NCBI GenBank assembly: GCA_046154545.1
Contig: JBJXGC010000068.1
Span: 1-16,803 of the forward strand
Length of the DNA stretch: 16,803 nucleotides
Source of the DNA: JBJXGC01 sp046154545
Lineage (GTDB): Bacteria > Chloroflexota > Dehalococcoidia > Tepidiformales > Tepidiformaceae
Reading direction: 5' to 3'
Shown: positions 6,419 to 13,128 of the stretch, piece by piece
Layout: every line of letters begins with the position of its first letter
Position numbering within the stretch: position 1 is the first letter of the stretch
The notes under the pieces: generated by a model
Databases searched by the model: none
What the model was told of the DNA's origin: nothing
The model's input: only the letters and a program-made list of their open reading frames with translations
Made by a program: the position numbers and the translations under genes

Positions 6419-6652
6419 TCAGCCCGCGAGCAGTATCGCAATATCCTCTGCGCCGAGCGGACGGGGGAGCGGCTTGCCCTCAGCTTCGTAGAGCGCCACC
6501 ACATCCTCCACGATGTCGCACAGCTCGGCGAAGACAGCCACCTCATCATCTCCATGGCAACCGCCATAGAGGAGACCGGGGGCACTGCCGACATAGCAGC
6601 CGTCTTCGTTGGACCACCCGACCACCTTGATGTAGGCGTCTGAGGGCTTCAT
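6419..6652 (-). CDS. Orphan HicB-like antitoxin-family protein
   Basis: A 77-residue protein with the HicB-like fold (partial RNase-H-like). It reads Y-I-K-V-V-G-W-S-N-E-D-G near the start, then Y-V-G-S-A-P-G-L, G-C-H-G-D-D and E-G-K-P-L-P-R-P, all typical of this family. Canonical HicB neutralises the mRNA-cleaving toxin HicA, encoded next to it. Here there is no room for HicA: 19 bases separate it from the convergent RDD gene, and under 100 bases lie upstream before a divergent crotonase. It also lacks an obvious DNA-binding tail. It is therefore an orphan, perhaps with another partner or a regulatory role. GGAGG at 6667-6663 precedes the ATG by ten bases. Confidence 0.8.
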   Translation of the reverse strand: MKPSDAYIKVVGWSNEDGCYVGSAPGLLYGGCHGDDEVAVFAELCDIVEDVVALYEAEGKPLPRPLGAEDIAILLAG

Positions 6653-6662
6653 TGGCGATTGG

Positions 6663-6678
6663 CCTCCGCATCATCATA
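6663..6678 (-). promoter_or_regulatory. Promoter and ribosome site of the HicB-like gene
   Basis: On the minus strand TATGAT (6678-6673) predicts a start near 6666, just at the GGAGG (6667-6663). The leader would be only about 14 bases. No good -35 is visible. The divergent crotonase gene starts at 6747. Confidence 0.45.
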
Positions 6679-6734
6679 GGGCACGGTTCCAGGGGTCGCG
6701 GGCCTCGTCACGTGCGCCCGCCGCGCGTCTGCGG

Positions 6735-6746
6735 CAAACTGCCGCC
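6735..6746 (+). promoter_or_regulatory. Weak candidate leaderless promoter of crotonase 2
   Basis: CAAACT (6735-6740) is followed by exactly six bases and the ATG at 6747, with no ribosome site. The hexamer keeps only the A2 and T6 of TANNNT, so this is a weak match supported mainly by its position. Confidence 0.3.
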
Positions 6747-7562
6747 ATGAACGACAACGACGTTATCCGTTACGAACGACAAGGCCCCATCGGCATCCTC
6801 ACCCTCAACCGGCCGGAGCGCCTGAACGCCATCAACCACGAGATGCTGCGCGCCCTCCGCGGCTTCTTCGACGAGCGCCATCGCGACTTCGCCTGCCGCG
6901 TGATCATCGTCACGGGCGAGGGGCGGGGGTTTTGCGCCGGGCTCGACCTCAAAGCCGACGACGAGCAGGGCCCCTGGGTGCCGGGTGTCGGGCCGGTGAT
7001 GAACGTCTATACCTTCCAGGAGGACATCGCCGACATGGTGATAAAGATGCGCCGTTGTCCCCAGCCGATCATCGCCGCCGTCAACGGCGCCGCCGCCGGG
7101 GGTGGCATCTCCATGGCCATCGCCAGCGACATGCGCATCGGCACGCCCAACTCCCGCTTCGCCTGCAGCTTCGTCAATTTGGGGCTCTCCGGCTGCGACG
7201 TCGGCAGCTCCTACCACCTGCCCAAGATCGTGGGCGCCGCCCACGCCGCCGACATGATCTACTCCGGCCGGACGGTCGAGTCGGAAGAGGCCCTGGGCAT
7301 GGGCCTGCTCAACCGGATGGTCGCCCAGGAGGACCTCATCGACGCCTGCACGAAGGAGGCCGAGCTCTGGATCCGCCGATCAAGCCCGATGGGCCTCCGT
7401 CTCAGCAAAGAAGTGCTGAACGAGACGGTTACCGGCATCTCCATGGAGAGCGCCCTGAAGCTCGAGAACCGCAACCAGATCCTGGCCGGCCAGGCCGCCG
7501 ACTCAGCCGAATCGCGCCAGGCCTGGGCGGAGAAGCGCGACCCCGTCTGGACCGACTCCTGA
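6747..7562 (+). CDS. Crotonase (enoyl-CoA hydratase/isomerase) family protein lacking both hydratase glutamates
   Basis: A 271-residue crotonase-superfamily protein. The oxyanion-hole segment F-C-A-G-L-D-L (62-68) and the glycine-rich G-A-A-A-G-G-G (114-120) are present, so acyl-CoA binding and thioester stabilisation look intact. Aligned by eye with rat enoyl-CoA hydratase, Glu144 becomes S122 and Glu164 becomes F142. D151, in G-C-D-V-G, sits where isomerase-type members and chlorobenzoyl-CoA dehalogenase-type members carry a functional aspartate. Simple hydratase chemistry is therefore unlikely; isomerase, hydrolase or another reaction is more plausible. The C-terminus W-A-E-K-R-D-P-V-W is family-typical. 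It is followed 64 bases later by a DinB-like gene on the same strand, possibly co-transcribed. Confidence 0.9.
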   Translation: MNDNDVIRYERQGPIGILTLNRPERLNAINHEMLRALRGFFDERHRDFACRVIIVTGEGRGFCAGLDLKADDEQGPWVPGVGPVMNVYTFQEDIADMVIKMRRCPQPIIAAVNGAAAGGGISMAIASDMRIGTPNSRFACSFVNLGLSGCDVGSSYHLPKIVGAAHAADMIYSGRTVESEEALGMGLLNRMVAQEDLIDACTKEAELWIRRSSPMGLRLSKEVLNETVTGISMESALKLENRNQILAGQAADSAESRQAWAEKRDPVWTDS

Positions 7563-7626
7563 GGCCCACCGGCCCGCGCGGCCAGTACTGGTTGAAATTC
7601 GGCGGCGTCTGAGGCCAAGCTGGTAC

Positions 7627-8091
7627 ATGGAAACCGCAACCCGGAACGACCTCATCGCCCAGTACGCCAACGGCTACCAACTCCTCGCTGATGCTCTCGC
7701 CGGCGCCAGCGAGGCGGAGCTGGACCGCCGCCCGCCCGACGGTTCGTGGACGGCCAGGATGGTCGTCCACCACCTGGCCGATAGCGAAATGACCTCCGCC
7801 CTGCGCCTGCGGCGGCTGATCGCGGAGGAGAACCCTGCGATCGTGGGCTACCCCGAGGAGGTCTGGGCGGAGCGCGTCTACTACGACCGGCCGACCGGGA
7901 CGTCGCTCGAAGCCTTTCGCGCGGCCCGCGCCAGCACCGTCCCGATCCTCGAGCGGATGACGGACGCGGACTGGCGCCGTGAGGGCACCCACAACGAACT
8001 CGGCCGCTACACCCCCGAGATCTGGCTCGAAATCTACGTGGCCCACGCCAAGGACCACGCGGCCCAGGTTCGGCGGGCCTTCGGCCGCTGA
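7627..8091 (+). CDS. DinB-like (DinB_2) four-helix metal-binding protein
   Basis: A 154-residue protein of the DinB/YfiT superfamily, which contains damage-inducible proteins and thiol-dependent transferases such as bacillithiol and mycothiol S-transferases. The metal-binding histidine triad appears as H49 (in V-V-H-H-L-A-D-S-E) and H140 and H144 (in V-A-H-A-K-D-H). The W-T-A-R-M-V-V-H-H-L segment is the usual DinB_2 signature before the first ligand. It lies 64 bases after crotonase 2 on the same strand. A TTGAAA at 7592-7597 lacks a matching -10, so read-through from the crotonase is the simpler idea. The physiological thiol and substrate are unknown. Confidence 0.82.
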   Translation: METATRNDLIAQYANGYQLLADALAGASEAELDRRPPDGSWTARMVVHHLADSEMTSALRLRRLIAEENPAIVGYPEEVWAERVYYDRPTGTSLEAFRAARASTVPILERMTDADWRREGTHNELGRYTPEIWLEIYVAHAKDHAAQVRRAFGR

Positions 8092-8193
8092 GGTTGGTCG
8101 CGGACCCCAACCCGCGCCACCGGGAGTCGCGCCCCTCCGTGGGCGCGGGTGGCCGACCCGGTCGAGCTGTCCCCAACCTACCCACGATCGTGG
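8092..8193. terminator. Cluster of dyads after the DinB-like gene, possible terminator
   Basis: GGTTGG (8092-8097) pairs with CCAACC (8107-8112) directly after the stop codon. ACCCGCGCC (8110-8118) pairs perfectly with GGCGCGGGT (8142-8150), with GGAG/CTCC nested inside its loop. Farther on, CCACGATCGTGG (8182-8193) is a perfect 12-bp palindrome. None is followed by a T-run, so termination is uncertain. The first two overlap at CCAACCCG and could be alternative folds. The rest of the 260-base gap up to 8351 is described in the next entries; no gene was seen in it. Confidence 0.35.
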
Positions 8194-8261
8194 CGCACGG
8201 CCTCCCCAGGCTCCATGTTCATAGCCCTGGCTCTGCTCACAACCACGCTTGACCGTCCGTG

Positions 8262-8291
8262 TTGCATTAGGCATGCCTAATCTACTAGAGT
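8262..8291 (+). promoter_or_regulatory. Promoter of the PhnDCE-like importer operon
   Basis: TTGCAT (8262-8267) and TAGAGT (8286-8291) are separated by 18 bases, giving a predicted start near 8298 and a leader of about 54 bases. The spacer is filled by a 16-bp palindrome, so the promoter looks repressible. TTGACC at 8249-8254 is an alternative -35 for a less convincing -10. Confidence 0.5.
8266..8281. promoter_or_regulatory. 16-bp perfect palindrome, candidate repressor operator
   Basis: ATTAGGCATGCCTAAT is perfectly self-complementary and lies between the -35 and -10 boxes of the importer promoter, a classic repressor position. The TTAGG/CCTAA half-sites recall iron boxes of the DtxR/IdeR family, whose 19-bp consensus has the same outer half-sites with a longer centre. 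The match to that family is inference only; no regulator gene lies in the window. Confidence 0.6.
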
Positions 8292-8308
8292 AGGCCCAAC
8301 GAACGACT

Positions 8309-8336
8309 CTGACCGTCACGACGGACGGCCGGTCAG
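8309..8336 (+). promoter_or_regulatory. Stem-loop in the importer leader
   Basis: CTGACCG (8309-8315) pairs with CGGTCAG (8330-8336) around a 14-base loop, ending four bases before the GGAGG ribosome site (8341-8345). The ACGGACGG within the loop is also the inverse of CCGTCCGT at 8253-8260 upstream of the promoter. It could tune translation or be a second protein-binding site. Confidence 0.35.
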
Positions 8337-8351
8337 CGACGGAGGTTGGTT

Positions 8352-9326
8352 ATGCGTCCACAGACGTTTTCGCGCCGCTCAGTCCTTCGCGGCATGGTGA
8401 TAGCCGGGGCGGGCCTCACTATCCCGGCGGCGATCAGTTGTGGCGGCGACGACTCCGGCGGCGGGGACGGCGACCGGATCTCCAAGCTCACCATCGCCGT
8501 GCAGCCCACGAGCACGCCCGAGAAGCTCACCTCGGACGCCAGGGAGATCGAGCGCTTCCTCGCCGAGCGGGTGAACGGAGACGTCGAACTCGTCTTCCCC
8601 ACCAGCTTCGCCGGCGTGATCGAGTCGCTGCGCTTCGGCAACGCCCACGCCGCCTTCATGAGCGCATGGCCCTCTTCCCTGGCGAAGAAGCTGGCGGGGG
8701 CAGAGGTCGTCCTCGCCGAAATCCGGGAAGTGGTGATCGACGACAAGAAGGTCGAGGAGCCGTTCTACTACTCCTACTGGGTCGTCAAGAAGGGCAGCCC
8801 GATTGCCACCATGGAGGGACTTCGCGGCAAGAAGGTGAGCCTTCCCAGCCAGCTTTCGACTTCTGGTTATGTCGCTCCGATCGCCCGCCTGGTCGAACTC
8901 GGCCTCCTCGTCACCCAGGGCAAAGAAGCCGACCCCGGGAAGTTCTTCGGCGAAGTCGTGTACTCGGGCGGATACGCGCAGTCCTGGGAGGCCCTCAAGG
9001 CGGGCCAGGTGGACGCCATCGTCATCGCTGGTGACGTGTCGGAGACGCTGTATCGCGAGGTCCTGGCTGGCACCACGGTGCTGGAAAAGCAGGGGCCGAT
9101 CCCCTCCCACGGCGTCGTCTTCGCCAAACAGCTCGGTGACCCGGCCCGGACGCGCCTCAAGGACGCCCTGCTCGAACTCGGCCGCCCGGAGAACCGCGAC
9201 CTGATGCGCAAGTTTATTTCCGGTATCTTCGTCTCGTTCAAACCGACGACGACGGACGAGCACCTGGCGACGCTCGTCCGCTATCTTGAGCAGACGCAGG
9301 TCCAGTTCACCGAGCGCCTGAGGTAA
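8352..9326 (+). CDS. PhnD-like ABC transporter substrate-binding lipoprotein, Tat-exported
   Basis: A 324-residue extracytoplasmic binding protein of the PhnD-like phosphate/phosphite/phosphonate family. The N-terminus has S-R-R-S-V-L-R (7-13), a twin-arginine motif, then a hydrophobic stretch and the lipobox A-I-S-C with C30, followed by a Gly/Asp/Ser-rich tether. It is therefore a predicted Tat-exported lipoprotein on the outer face of the membrane. The mature part begins L-T-I-A-V-Q-P-T-S-T-P-E and has the two-lobe periplasmic-binding layout. GGAGG (8341-8345) six bases upstream picks ATG 8352 over the in-frame TTG at 8346. It heads an operon with the ATPase (gap three bases) and permease. 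The ligand cannot be read; a phosphonate-type anion is the default, but the operator hints at metal-linked control. Confidence 0.85.
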   Translation: MRPQTFSRRSVLRGMVIAGAGLTIPAAISCGGDDSGGGDGDRISKLTIAVQPTSTPEKLTSDAREIERFLAERVNGDVELVFPTSFAGVIESLRFGNAHAAFMSAWPSSLAKKLAGAEVVLAEIREVVIDDKKVEEPFYYSYWVVKKGSPIATMEGLRGKKVSLPSQLSTSGYVAPIARLVELGLLVTQGKEADPGKFFGEVVYSGGYAQSWEALKAGQVDAIVIAGDVSETLYREVLAGTTVLEKQGPIPSHGVVFAKQLGDPARTRLKDALLELGRPENRDLMRKFISGIFVSFKPTTTDEHLATLVRYLEQTQVQFTERLR

Positions 9327-9329
9327 GGG

Positions 9330-10106
9330 ATGAGTCCCAGTGGCGACGCGGCGCCAGGCGCCTGTCCCCGGCCCGCTGTGCCCGCGGTCGAAGTGTCGGA
9401 CGCCTGGTTTCGTTATGGGCGTCGTGACTTCGTCCTCCGCGGCGTCAGCCTCGCGGTCACTCCCCATCGCGTAACGACGATCCTTGGGGCGAGTGGCAGC
9501 GGCAAGACCACGCTCTTACGCCTGATCAAAGGCCTCGATCACCCGGAACGCGGCGAGGTTCGGATCGCGGGCGTTGTCCGCCGCAGCCGCCCCCACTGGC
9601 GGCTCGACCCGCGTATCGCCTACATCCCGCAGCAACTGGGCCTCGTCCGTGGGCGCACCGTCCTGGAGAACACCCTGACCGGGGCGCTTTCGCGGACATC
9701 CGGCTGGCGCACACTGAGCGGCCGCTTCCCGCGGGCGCTCGTGGACGAGGCACGGACCACGCTCGACACGCTGGGTATCGGGCACAAATCCGGCGAGCGA
9801 GTCCGGGCCCTCAGCGGCGGCGAGCGGCAACGCGTCGCCATCGCACGCGCCCTGATGCAGCAGCCGGCGGTGATCCTCGCCGACGAATTCGTCTCACAGC
9901 TCGATCCCGCGACAACCCGCGAGACCCTCTCCCTCATGCGTGGCATCACCCAGCGCGGCGTGACCCTCCTGATGACCACACACGAACTCGATGTTGTCGA
10001 GCACTTCGCAGACCGGGTGGTGCTGCTGCGGGCGGGCGAGAAAGTCCTCGATGAGGCAGCGGGCGTCACTTCATCGGCCGGGCTGGCCGGGGCGATGACC
10101 CGATGA
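9330..10106 (+). CDS. PhnC-like ABC transporter ATP-binding protein
   Basis: A 258-residue ABC ATPase that powers the importer from the cytoplasmic side. Walker A is G-A-S-G-S-G-K-T-T (53-61), the Q-loop falls at Q101/Q102, the signature is L-S-G-G-E-R-Q-R (161-168), Walker B is V-I-L-A-D-E (181-186) and the switch histidine is H218. All catalytic elements are intact. In the signature, E follows G-G as in many PhnC-type and amino-acid-type ATPases. Q190 in place of the usual proline-rich turn gives V-S-Q-L-D, a common PhnC variant. The ATG lies three bases after the binding-protein stop, with GAGG overlapping that stop. The end overlaps the permease start by four bases (ATGA). Confidence 0.9.
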   Translation: MSPSGDAAPGACPRPAVPAVEVSDAWFRYGRRDFVLRGVSLAVTPHRVTTILGASGSGKTTLLRLIKGLDHPERGEVRIAGVVRRSRPHWRLDPRIAYIPQQLGLVRGRTVLENTLTGALSRTSGWRTLSGRFPRALVDEARTTLDTLGIGHKSGERVRALSGGERQRVAIARALMQQPAVILADEFVSQLDPATTRETLSLMRGITQRGVTLLMTTHELDVVEHFADRVVLLRAGEKVLDEAAGVTSSAGLAGAMTR

Positions 10107-10864
10107 CGCGCCAACAGATGGTGTTCCGGGCGGTAACCCTGGCCCTCGCCGCCCTGTTCATCCTCTCGCTGAGCGACCTCGGCTTGCTTGACCTGGAGCG
10201 GATCCAGCATGGGACGCGCAACCTCGGCACGTTTCTGCGGGAGATGTTCCCGCCCCGGCGCGAGGTGCTCGGCGAACTCTCCCGTGCGCTGGTGGAGACG
10301 CTCCAGATCGCCTTCGTGGGGACGGTCATTGGCTTCCTCATCGGGCTCCCGCTAGCAGTGCTGGCGGTCAGAGGCCTCGTGCCGCTCTGGATCGCGGAGC
10401 CCATCAAGCTCGTGCTTGCGGTGGTCCGCACGATCCCATCGATCCTCTGGGCACTGGTGTTCGTGATCGCGGTGGGCCTCGGGCCGGCGGCGGGGGCGCT
10501 CGGCGTGGCCCTCTACACGGCCGGGTTCCTGGGGAAGAACCTGTACGAGCTGTTCGAAGGGGTTGACGTCGAGGTGATGGAAGCCGTCCGCGGCGTCGGG
10601 GCGAGCCGGCTGGAACTCGCCCGCTGGGCGCTTCTCCCCGAGGCCTCGAACGGCGTCGTCTCGCAGCTGCTCTTTATGTTCGAATACAACGTCCGGGCCT
10701 CGTCGATCCTCGGCTTCGTCGGCGCCGGGGGCATCGGCTTCTATCTGAACGGGTACATGGAGCTGCTCGACTACCGCAGCCTGCTGACCGCCATCCTCCT
10801 CACGCTGGGCGCAGTCCTCGTGATCGACCGCGCGAGCTCGGCCTTACGGCGCACGCTGCGCTAA
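10103..10864 (+). CDS. PhnE-like ABC transporter permease
   Basis: A 253-residue inner-membrane permease of the PhnE type. Hydrophobic segments lie at about 8-24, 66-90, 103-122, 124-146, 183-213 (longer, perhaps two) and 226-243. The cytoplasmic coupling loop that docks on the ATPase is visible as E-A-V-R-G-V-G-A-S-R-L-E-L (160-172), continuing A-R-W-A-L-L-P, with the conserved E-A-x3-G pattern. G-F-V-G-A-G-G-I-G-F (204-213) is typical of phosphonate-type permeases. The ATG overlaps the ATPase stop (ATGA), so translation is coupled. Only one permease gene is present, so the transporter is probably a homodimer in the membrane. No phosphonate-degradation gene follows; the next gene is the unrelated SRAP gene with its own promoter. 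Confidence 0.88.
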   Translation: MTRQQMVFRAVTLALAALFILSLSDLGLLDLERIQHGTRNLGTFLREMFPPRREVLGELSRALVETLQIAFVGTVIGFLIGLPLAVLAVRGLVPLWIAEPIKLVLAVVRTIPSILWALVFVIAVGLGPAAGALGVALYTAGFLGKNLYELFEGVDVEVMEAVRGVGASRLELARWALLPEASNGVVSQLLFMFEYNVRASSILGFVGAGGIGFYLNGYMELLDYRSLLTAILLTLGAVLVIDRASSALRRTLR

Positions 10865-10912
10865 AGCGCAGGCCGGGATAGTGCCCCGCTGGCGGCGCCG
10901 AATCGCATCGGC

Positions 10913-10924
10913 TAGCGTGAGCGC
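10913..10924 (+). promoter_or_regulatory. Leaderless -10 promoter of the SRAP gene
   Basis: TAGCGT (10913-10918), six bases, ATG at 10925, with no ribosome site. The gap after the importer permease is only 60 bases, so the SRAP gene probably has its own promoter in addition to any read-through. No -35 was found. Confidence 0.5.
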
Positions 10925-11614
10925 ATGTGCGGCCGGTTCACCCTTACCTACCCGGACCACGATCTCCTTGCCGAAGAACTCGGGGTGCCGGTCGAATCCC
11001 TCGCCTCCTACCGGCCGCGGTTCAACATCGCCCCCACGGACGAGCACTTCATCCTGCGGATAAAGACCGAGGCGCCCGAACTCCTGCCCGCGCGCTGGGG
11101 CCTCGTGAACACCTGGGCGAAGGACCGCAAGGACGCCGCCAAGCGCATCAACGCCCGTTCCGAGACAGTCGCCACCACGCCGGCCTTCCGCGACGCATTC
11201 GAAAAGCGCCGCTGCGTCGTCCCCTCGGACGGCTTCTACGAGTGGCGCCGCGAGGGGAAGGAGCGGCTGCCCTTCCGCTTCCACCGGGCCGATGGCAGGC
11301 TTCTCCTGATGGCCGGGCTCTACGAGTCGTGGCAACCCCGCCCGGGCGAATGGGAGCGGACCTTCACCATCCTGACGACGGCCGCGAATGACGTGGTCGG
11401 CCAGCTCCACGACCGCATGCCCGTCATCCTCGACCACGCCGCGGCCGCCCGCTGGATGTTCCGGACGACGCCAGCCGAGGAGCTGGCGCCCCTCCTCGTC
11501 CCAGCCCCGCCCGGCGCACTCGTGATGACGGCCGTTTCGCAGCGGGTGAACAGCGTGGCGAACGACGACCCAAGCGTCCTCGATAGCCCGGCCGTCTCGC
11601 CCCGGCTCCTCTGA
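10925..11614 (+). CDS. SRAP domain protein (YedK/HMCES), abasic-site DNA-protein crosslinker
   Basis: A 229-residue SOS-response-associated peptidase family protein. In HMCES and YedK the residue after the initiator methionine is a cysteine that forms a thiazolidine crosslink with abasic sites in single-stranded DNA, shielding them. All key residues are present: C2 (M-C-G-R-F), N34 (F-N-I-A-P-T), R78 in N-A-R-S-E, E106 (G-F-Y-E-W) and H162 (L-H-D-R-M-P). The length matches the family. The start cannot move, because C2 must become the N-terminus after methionine removal. The gene looks leaderless. It converges on the beta-repeat gene with a 7-base gap. Confidence 0.95.
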   Translation: MCGRFTLTYPDHDLLAEELGVPVESLASYRPRFNIAPTDEHFILRIKTEAPELLPARWGLVNTWAKDRKDAAKRINARSETVATTPAFRDAFEKRRCVVPSDGFYEWRREGKERLPFRFHRADGRLLLMAGLYESWQPRPGEWERTFTILTTAANDVVGQLHDRMPVILDHAAAARWMFRTTPAEELAPLLVPAPPGALVMTAVSQRVNSVANDDPSVLDSPAVSPRLL

Positions 11615-11621
11615 GCCACGG

Positions 11622-12737
11622 TCAGCTCCCGTCCTCGTCGTCGAGCGGTGCCGGCGCGCCCTGGAGCGCCGCCAGCAGTTCCGCCGCCTCCTGTGAGGAG
11701 ATACGGCCCTGCTCCAGCAGTTGCAGCACGCGAATCTCCTCGGATTCGCGCCGCCGGGCCTTCTGGGGAGCGAAGCCACCAGTGCGTGGGGGAGGCGCCG
11801 CTGGCCGGGCCGGCTCCTTGCCCGCGCGGCGTTCCTTCACGGCGGCTTCGCCGATGCCCGTCTCGATGCGCACCTGGATAGGCGCGTTCTCGGCCGCGTT
11901 CGGGTACTCGACCTTCGCGCGTCCGATCCCCGAGCTGACCCGCGTGTGTACGAGGAGGCCGGGCGGGAGGTAGAACTCCGCCCGGCCCATCCCGGCGCTG
12001 GCCCGATACTCGCCGGGCACCGCCTCGGCGACGTCTACCTGGATATCGCCTGTGCCGGTCTCACAACGGGCGAGTCCCGCGTGGTCGTGGACGGCCACCC
12101 GCCCGGCGCCGACGTTGGCCGTTATGTCGCCACGACAGGCGTACGTGGTAATCGTGCCTGCGCCGGTGTCCAGATCGAACGAGCCGCCGGCCAGGTCGCG
12201 TAGCTGCATCTCGCCGTAGCCGAGGTTGACGCGGATGGTCGCGAACTCGCCGCGAAGGCGGACGAGCGTCGTGGCGCCGCTCCGCCGCCGGAACAGCCAC
12301 CCCGCCTGCTGCTTGACCTCGACCGTCAGCCGGTCGCCGTCCCGGGTGACGGTGAGGCGGGGCGGCGTTTTGTTACTGGCCGCGATGACGGCCGGCTCTT
12401 CGCCCTCGGCGCAGAGACGCAGCGTCAGTTTGCCCGCGGACTGGTCGATGACGAGCGAGCGGACGCCATCAAGCGGAAGGTCTTCGCGGACTTCGACGCC
12501 GGCCGGCTCCTCGCGCTCCGCGTCACCCTCCGGGCGCTCGCCCCAGGGAGTCCGACCCGCCGGATGCGGGAAGTCGGGACCGAAGCCGTGGTGCCGCCCA
12601 CGCCGCTGAGCCCGCGCATCTTCGCGGATGCGGCGCTCCATTTCGCGAGCCTCGTCACGAAGCCGCTGGGCAGTCTCGCGCGCGAGGCGGGCCTCTTCGC
12701 GAGCGCGTTCCAACTCTTCCTTCAGGTCCTCAGCCAC
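11622..12737 (-). CDS. DUF4097-type beta-repeat protein with N-terminal coiled coil and C-terminal SHOCT-like module
   Basis: A 371-residue protein in three parts. Residues 1-45 are an acidic/basic helix rich in E, R and A, likely a coiled coil. Residues about 75-310 are repeated short beta strands with G-x-G turns (for example D-T-G-A-G-T-I-T and S-S-G-I-G-R-A-K-V), as in DUF4097/YvlB/LiaX-type proteins. Residues 336-358 form a short helical module (R-V-L-Q-L-L-E-Q-G-R-I) shared with the neighbouring DUF2089 protein. There is no signal peptide or membrane segment. The GTG start at 12737 is preferred because GGAGG (12747-12743) lies five bases upstream and it overlaps the DUF2089 stop by eight bases. 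A longer frame to 12815 would overlap that gene by 86 bases. LiaX and YvlB relatives act in envelope stress, so a similar role is possible. Confidence 0.75.
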   Translation of the reverse strand: MAEDLKEELERAREEARLARETAQRLRDEAREMERRIREDARAQRRGRHHGFGPDFPHPAGRTPWGERPEGDAEREEPAGVEVREDLPLDGVRSLVIDQSAGKLTLRLCAEGEEPAVIAASNKTPPRLTVTRDGDRLTVEVKQQAGWLFRRRSGATTLVRLRGEFATIRVNLGYGEMQLRDLAGGSFDLDTGAGTITTYACRGDITANVGAGRVAVHDHAGLARCETGTGDIQVDVAEAVPGEYRASAGMGRAEFYLPPGLLVHTRVSSGIGRAKVEYPNAAENAPIQVRIETGIGEAAVKERRAGKEPARPAAPPPRTGGFAPQKARRRESEEIRVLQLLEQGRISSQEAAELLAALQGAPAPLDDEDGS

Positions 12738-13113
12738 TGGAACCTCCGAGGGCACGGAGCTGTTCCGCGGCTTCGGCGGCGCCAATCCGGCCGCCGGCGA
12801 GGTCGTCGAGGACACGCTGGCGGCGGTCGGCCGCGCGCGGGTCGTCGCCCGTTTCGAAACCCATCGCGACCAAAACGTCGTTCAGGCGGCCGACGACGGT
12901 TGGGTAGGAGATGCCGAGTTCGACTTCGACATCTTTGATCTTCCCTCGCGAGCGAAGGAAGACCTCAACGAAGTGCATCTGCTCCTGGTCGAGCTTCGCC
13001 AGGGGGCCGGCTTCGAAGCGGCCCTCCACGCTCACGCCGCAGGCGACGCACTCGAGACGGCGGACCTCCATCGGGCCCTGGCAACTGGGACAGGTGCCTA
13101 TGAGACGAGCCAT
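12730..13113 (-). CDS. DUF2089 zinc-ribbon, helix-turn-helix putative regulator
   Basis: A 127-residue protein. A CxxC...CxxC zinc ribbon uses C8, C11, C22 and C25. A helical DNA-binding-like segment follows, with I-K-D-V-E-V-E-L-G-I-S-Y-P-T-V (59-73), whose second half looks like a helix-turn-helix. The C-terminal 97-122 (R-R-Q-R-V-L-D-D-L-A-G-G-R-I) is a short helical module also found at the end of the downstream protein. This architecture is the DUF2089 family, thought to be transcriptional regulators, though targets are not established. It is the middle gene of a three-gene operon, 15 bases after a small gene and overlapping the beta-repeat gene by eight bases. A G-rich ribosome site (GAGAGGGG) lies seven bases before the ATG. 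Confidence 0.85.
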   Translation of the reverse strand: MARLIGTCPSCQGPMEVRRLECVACGVSVEGRFEAGPLAKLDQEQMHFVEVFLRSRGKIKDVEVELGISYPTVVGRLNDVLVAMGFETGDDPRAADRRQRVLDDLAGGRIGAAEAAEQLRALGGSSG

Positions 13114-13128
13114 ATATCGACCCCTCTC

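Noticed and set aside
8182..8193. 12-bp perfect palindrome CCACGATCGTGG as a second importer operator
   Set aside because: It lies about 70 bases upstream of the proposed -35 and no second copy was seen; it is noted only as part of the dyad cluster.
12738..12815. ATG 12815 start for the beta-repeat gene
   Set aside because: It would overlap the well-supported DUF2089 gene by 86 bases, and the extra residues are low-complexity shadow sequence; GTG 12737 has a ribosome site and couples to the DUF2089 stop.
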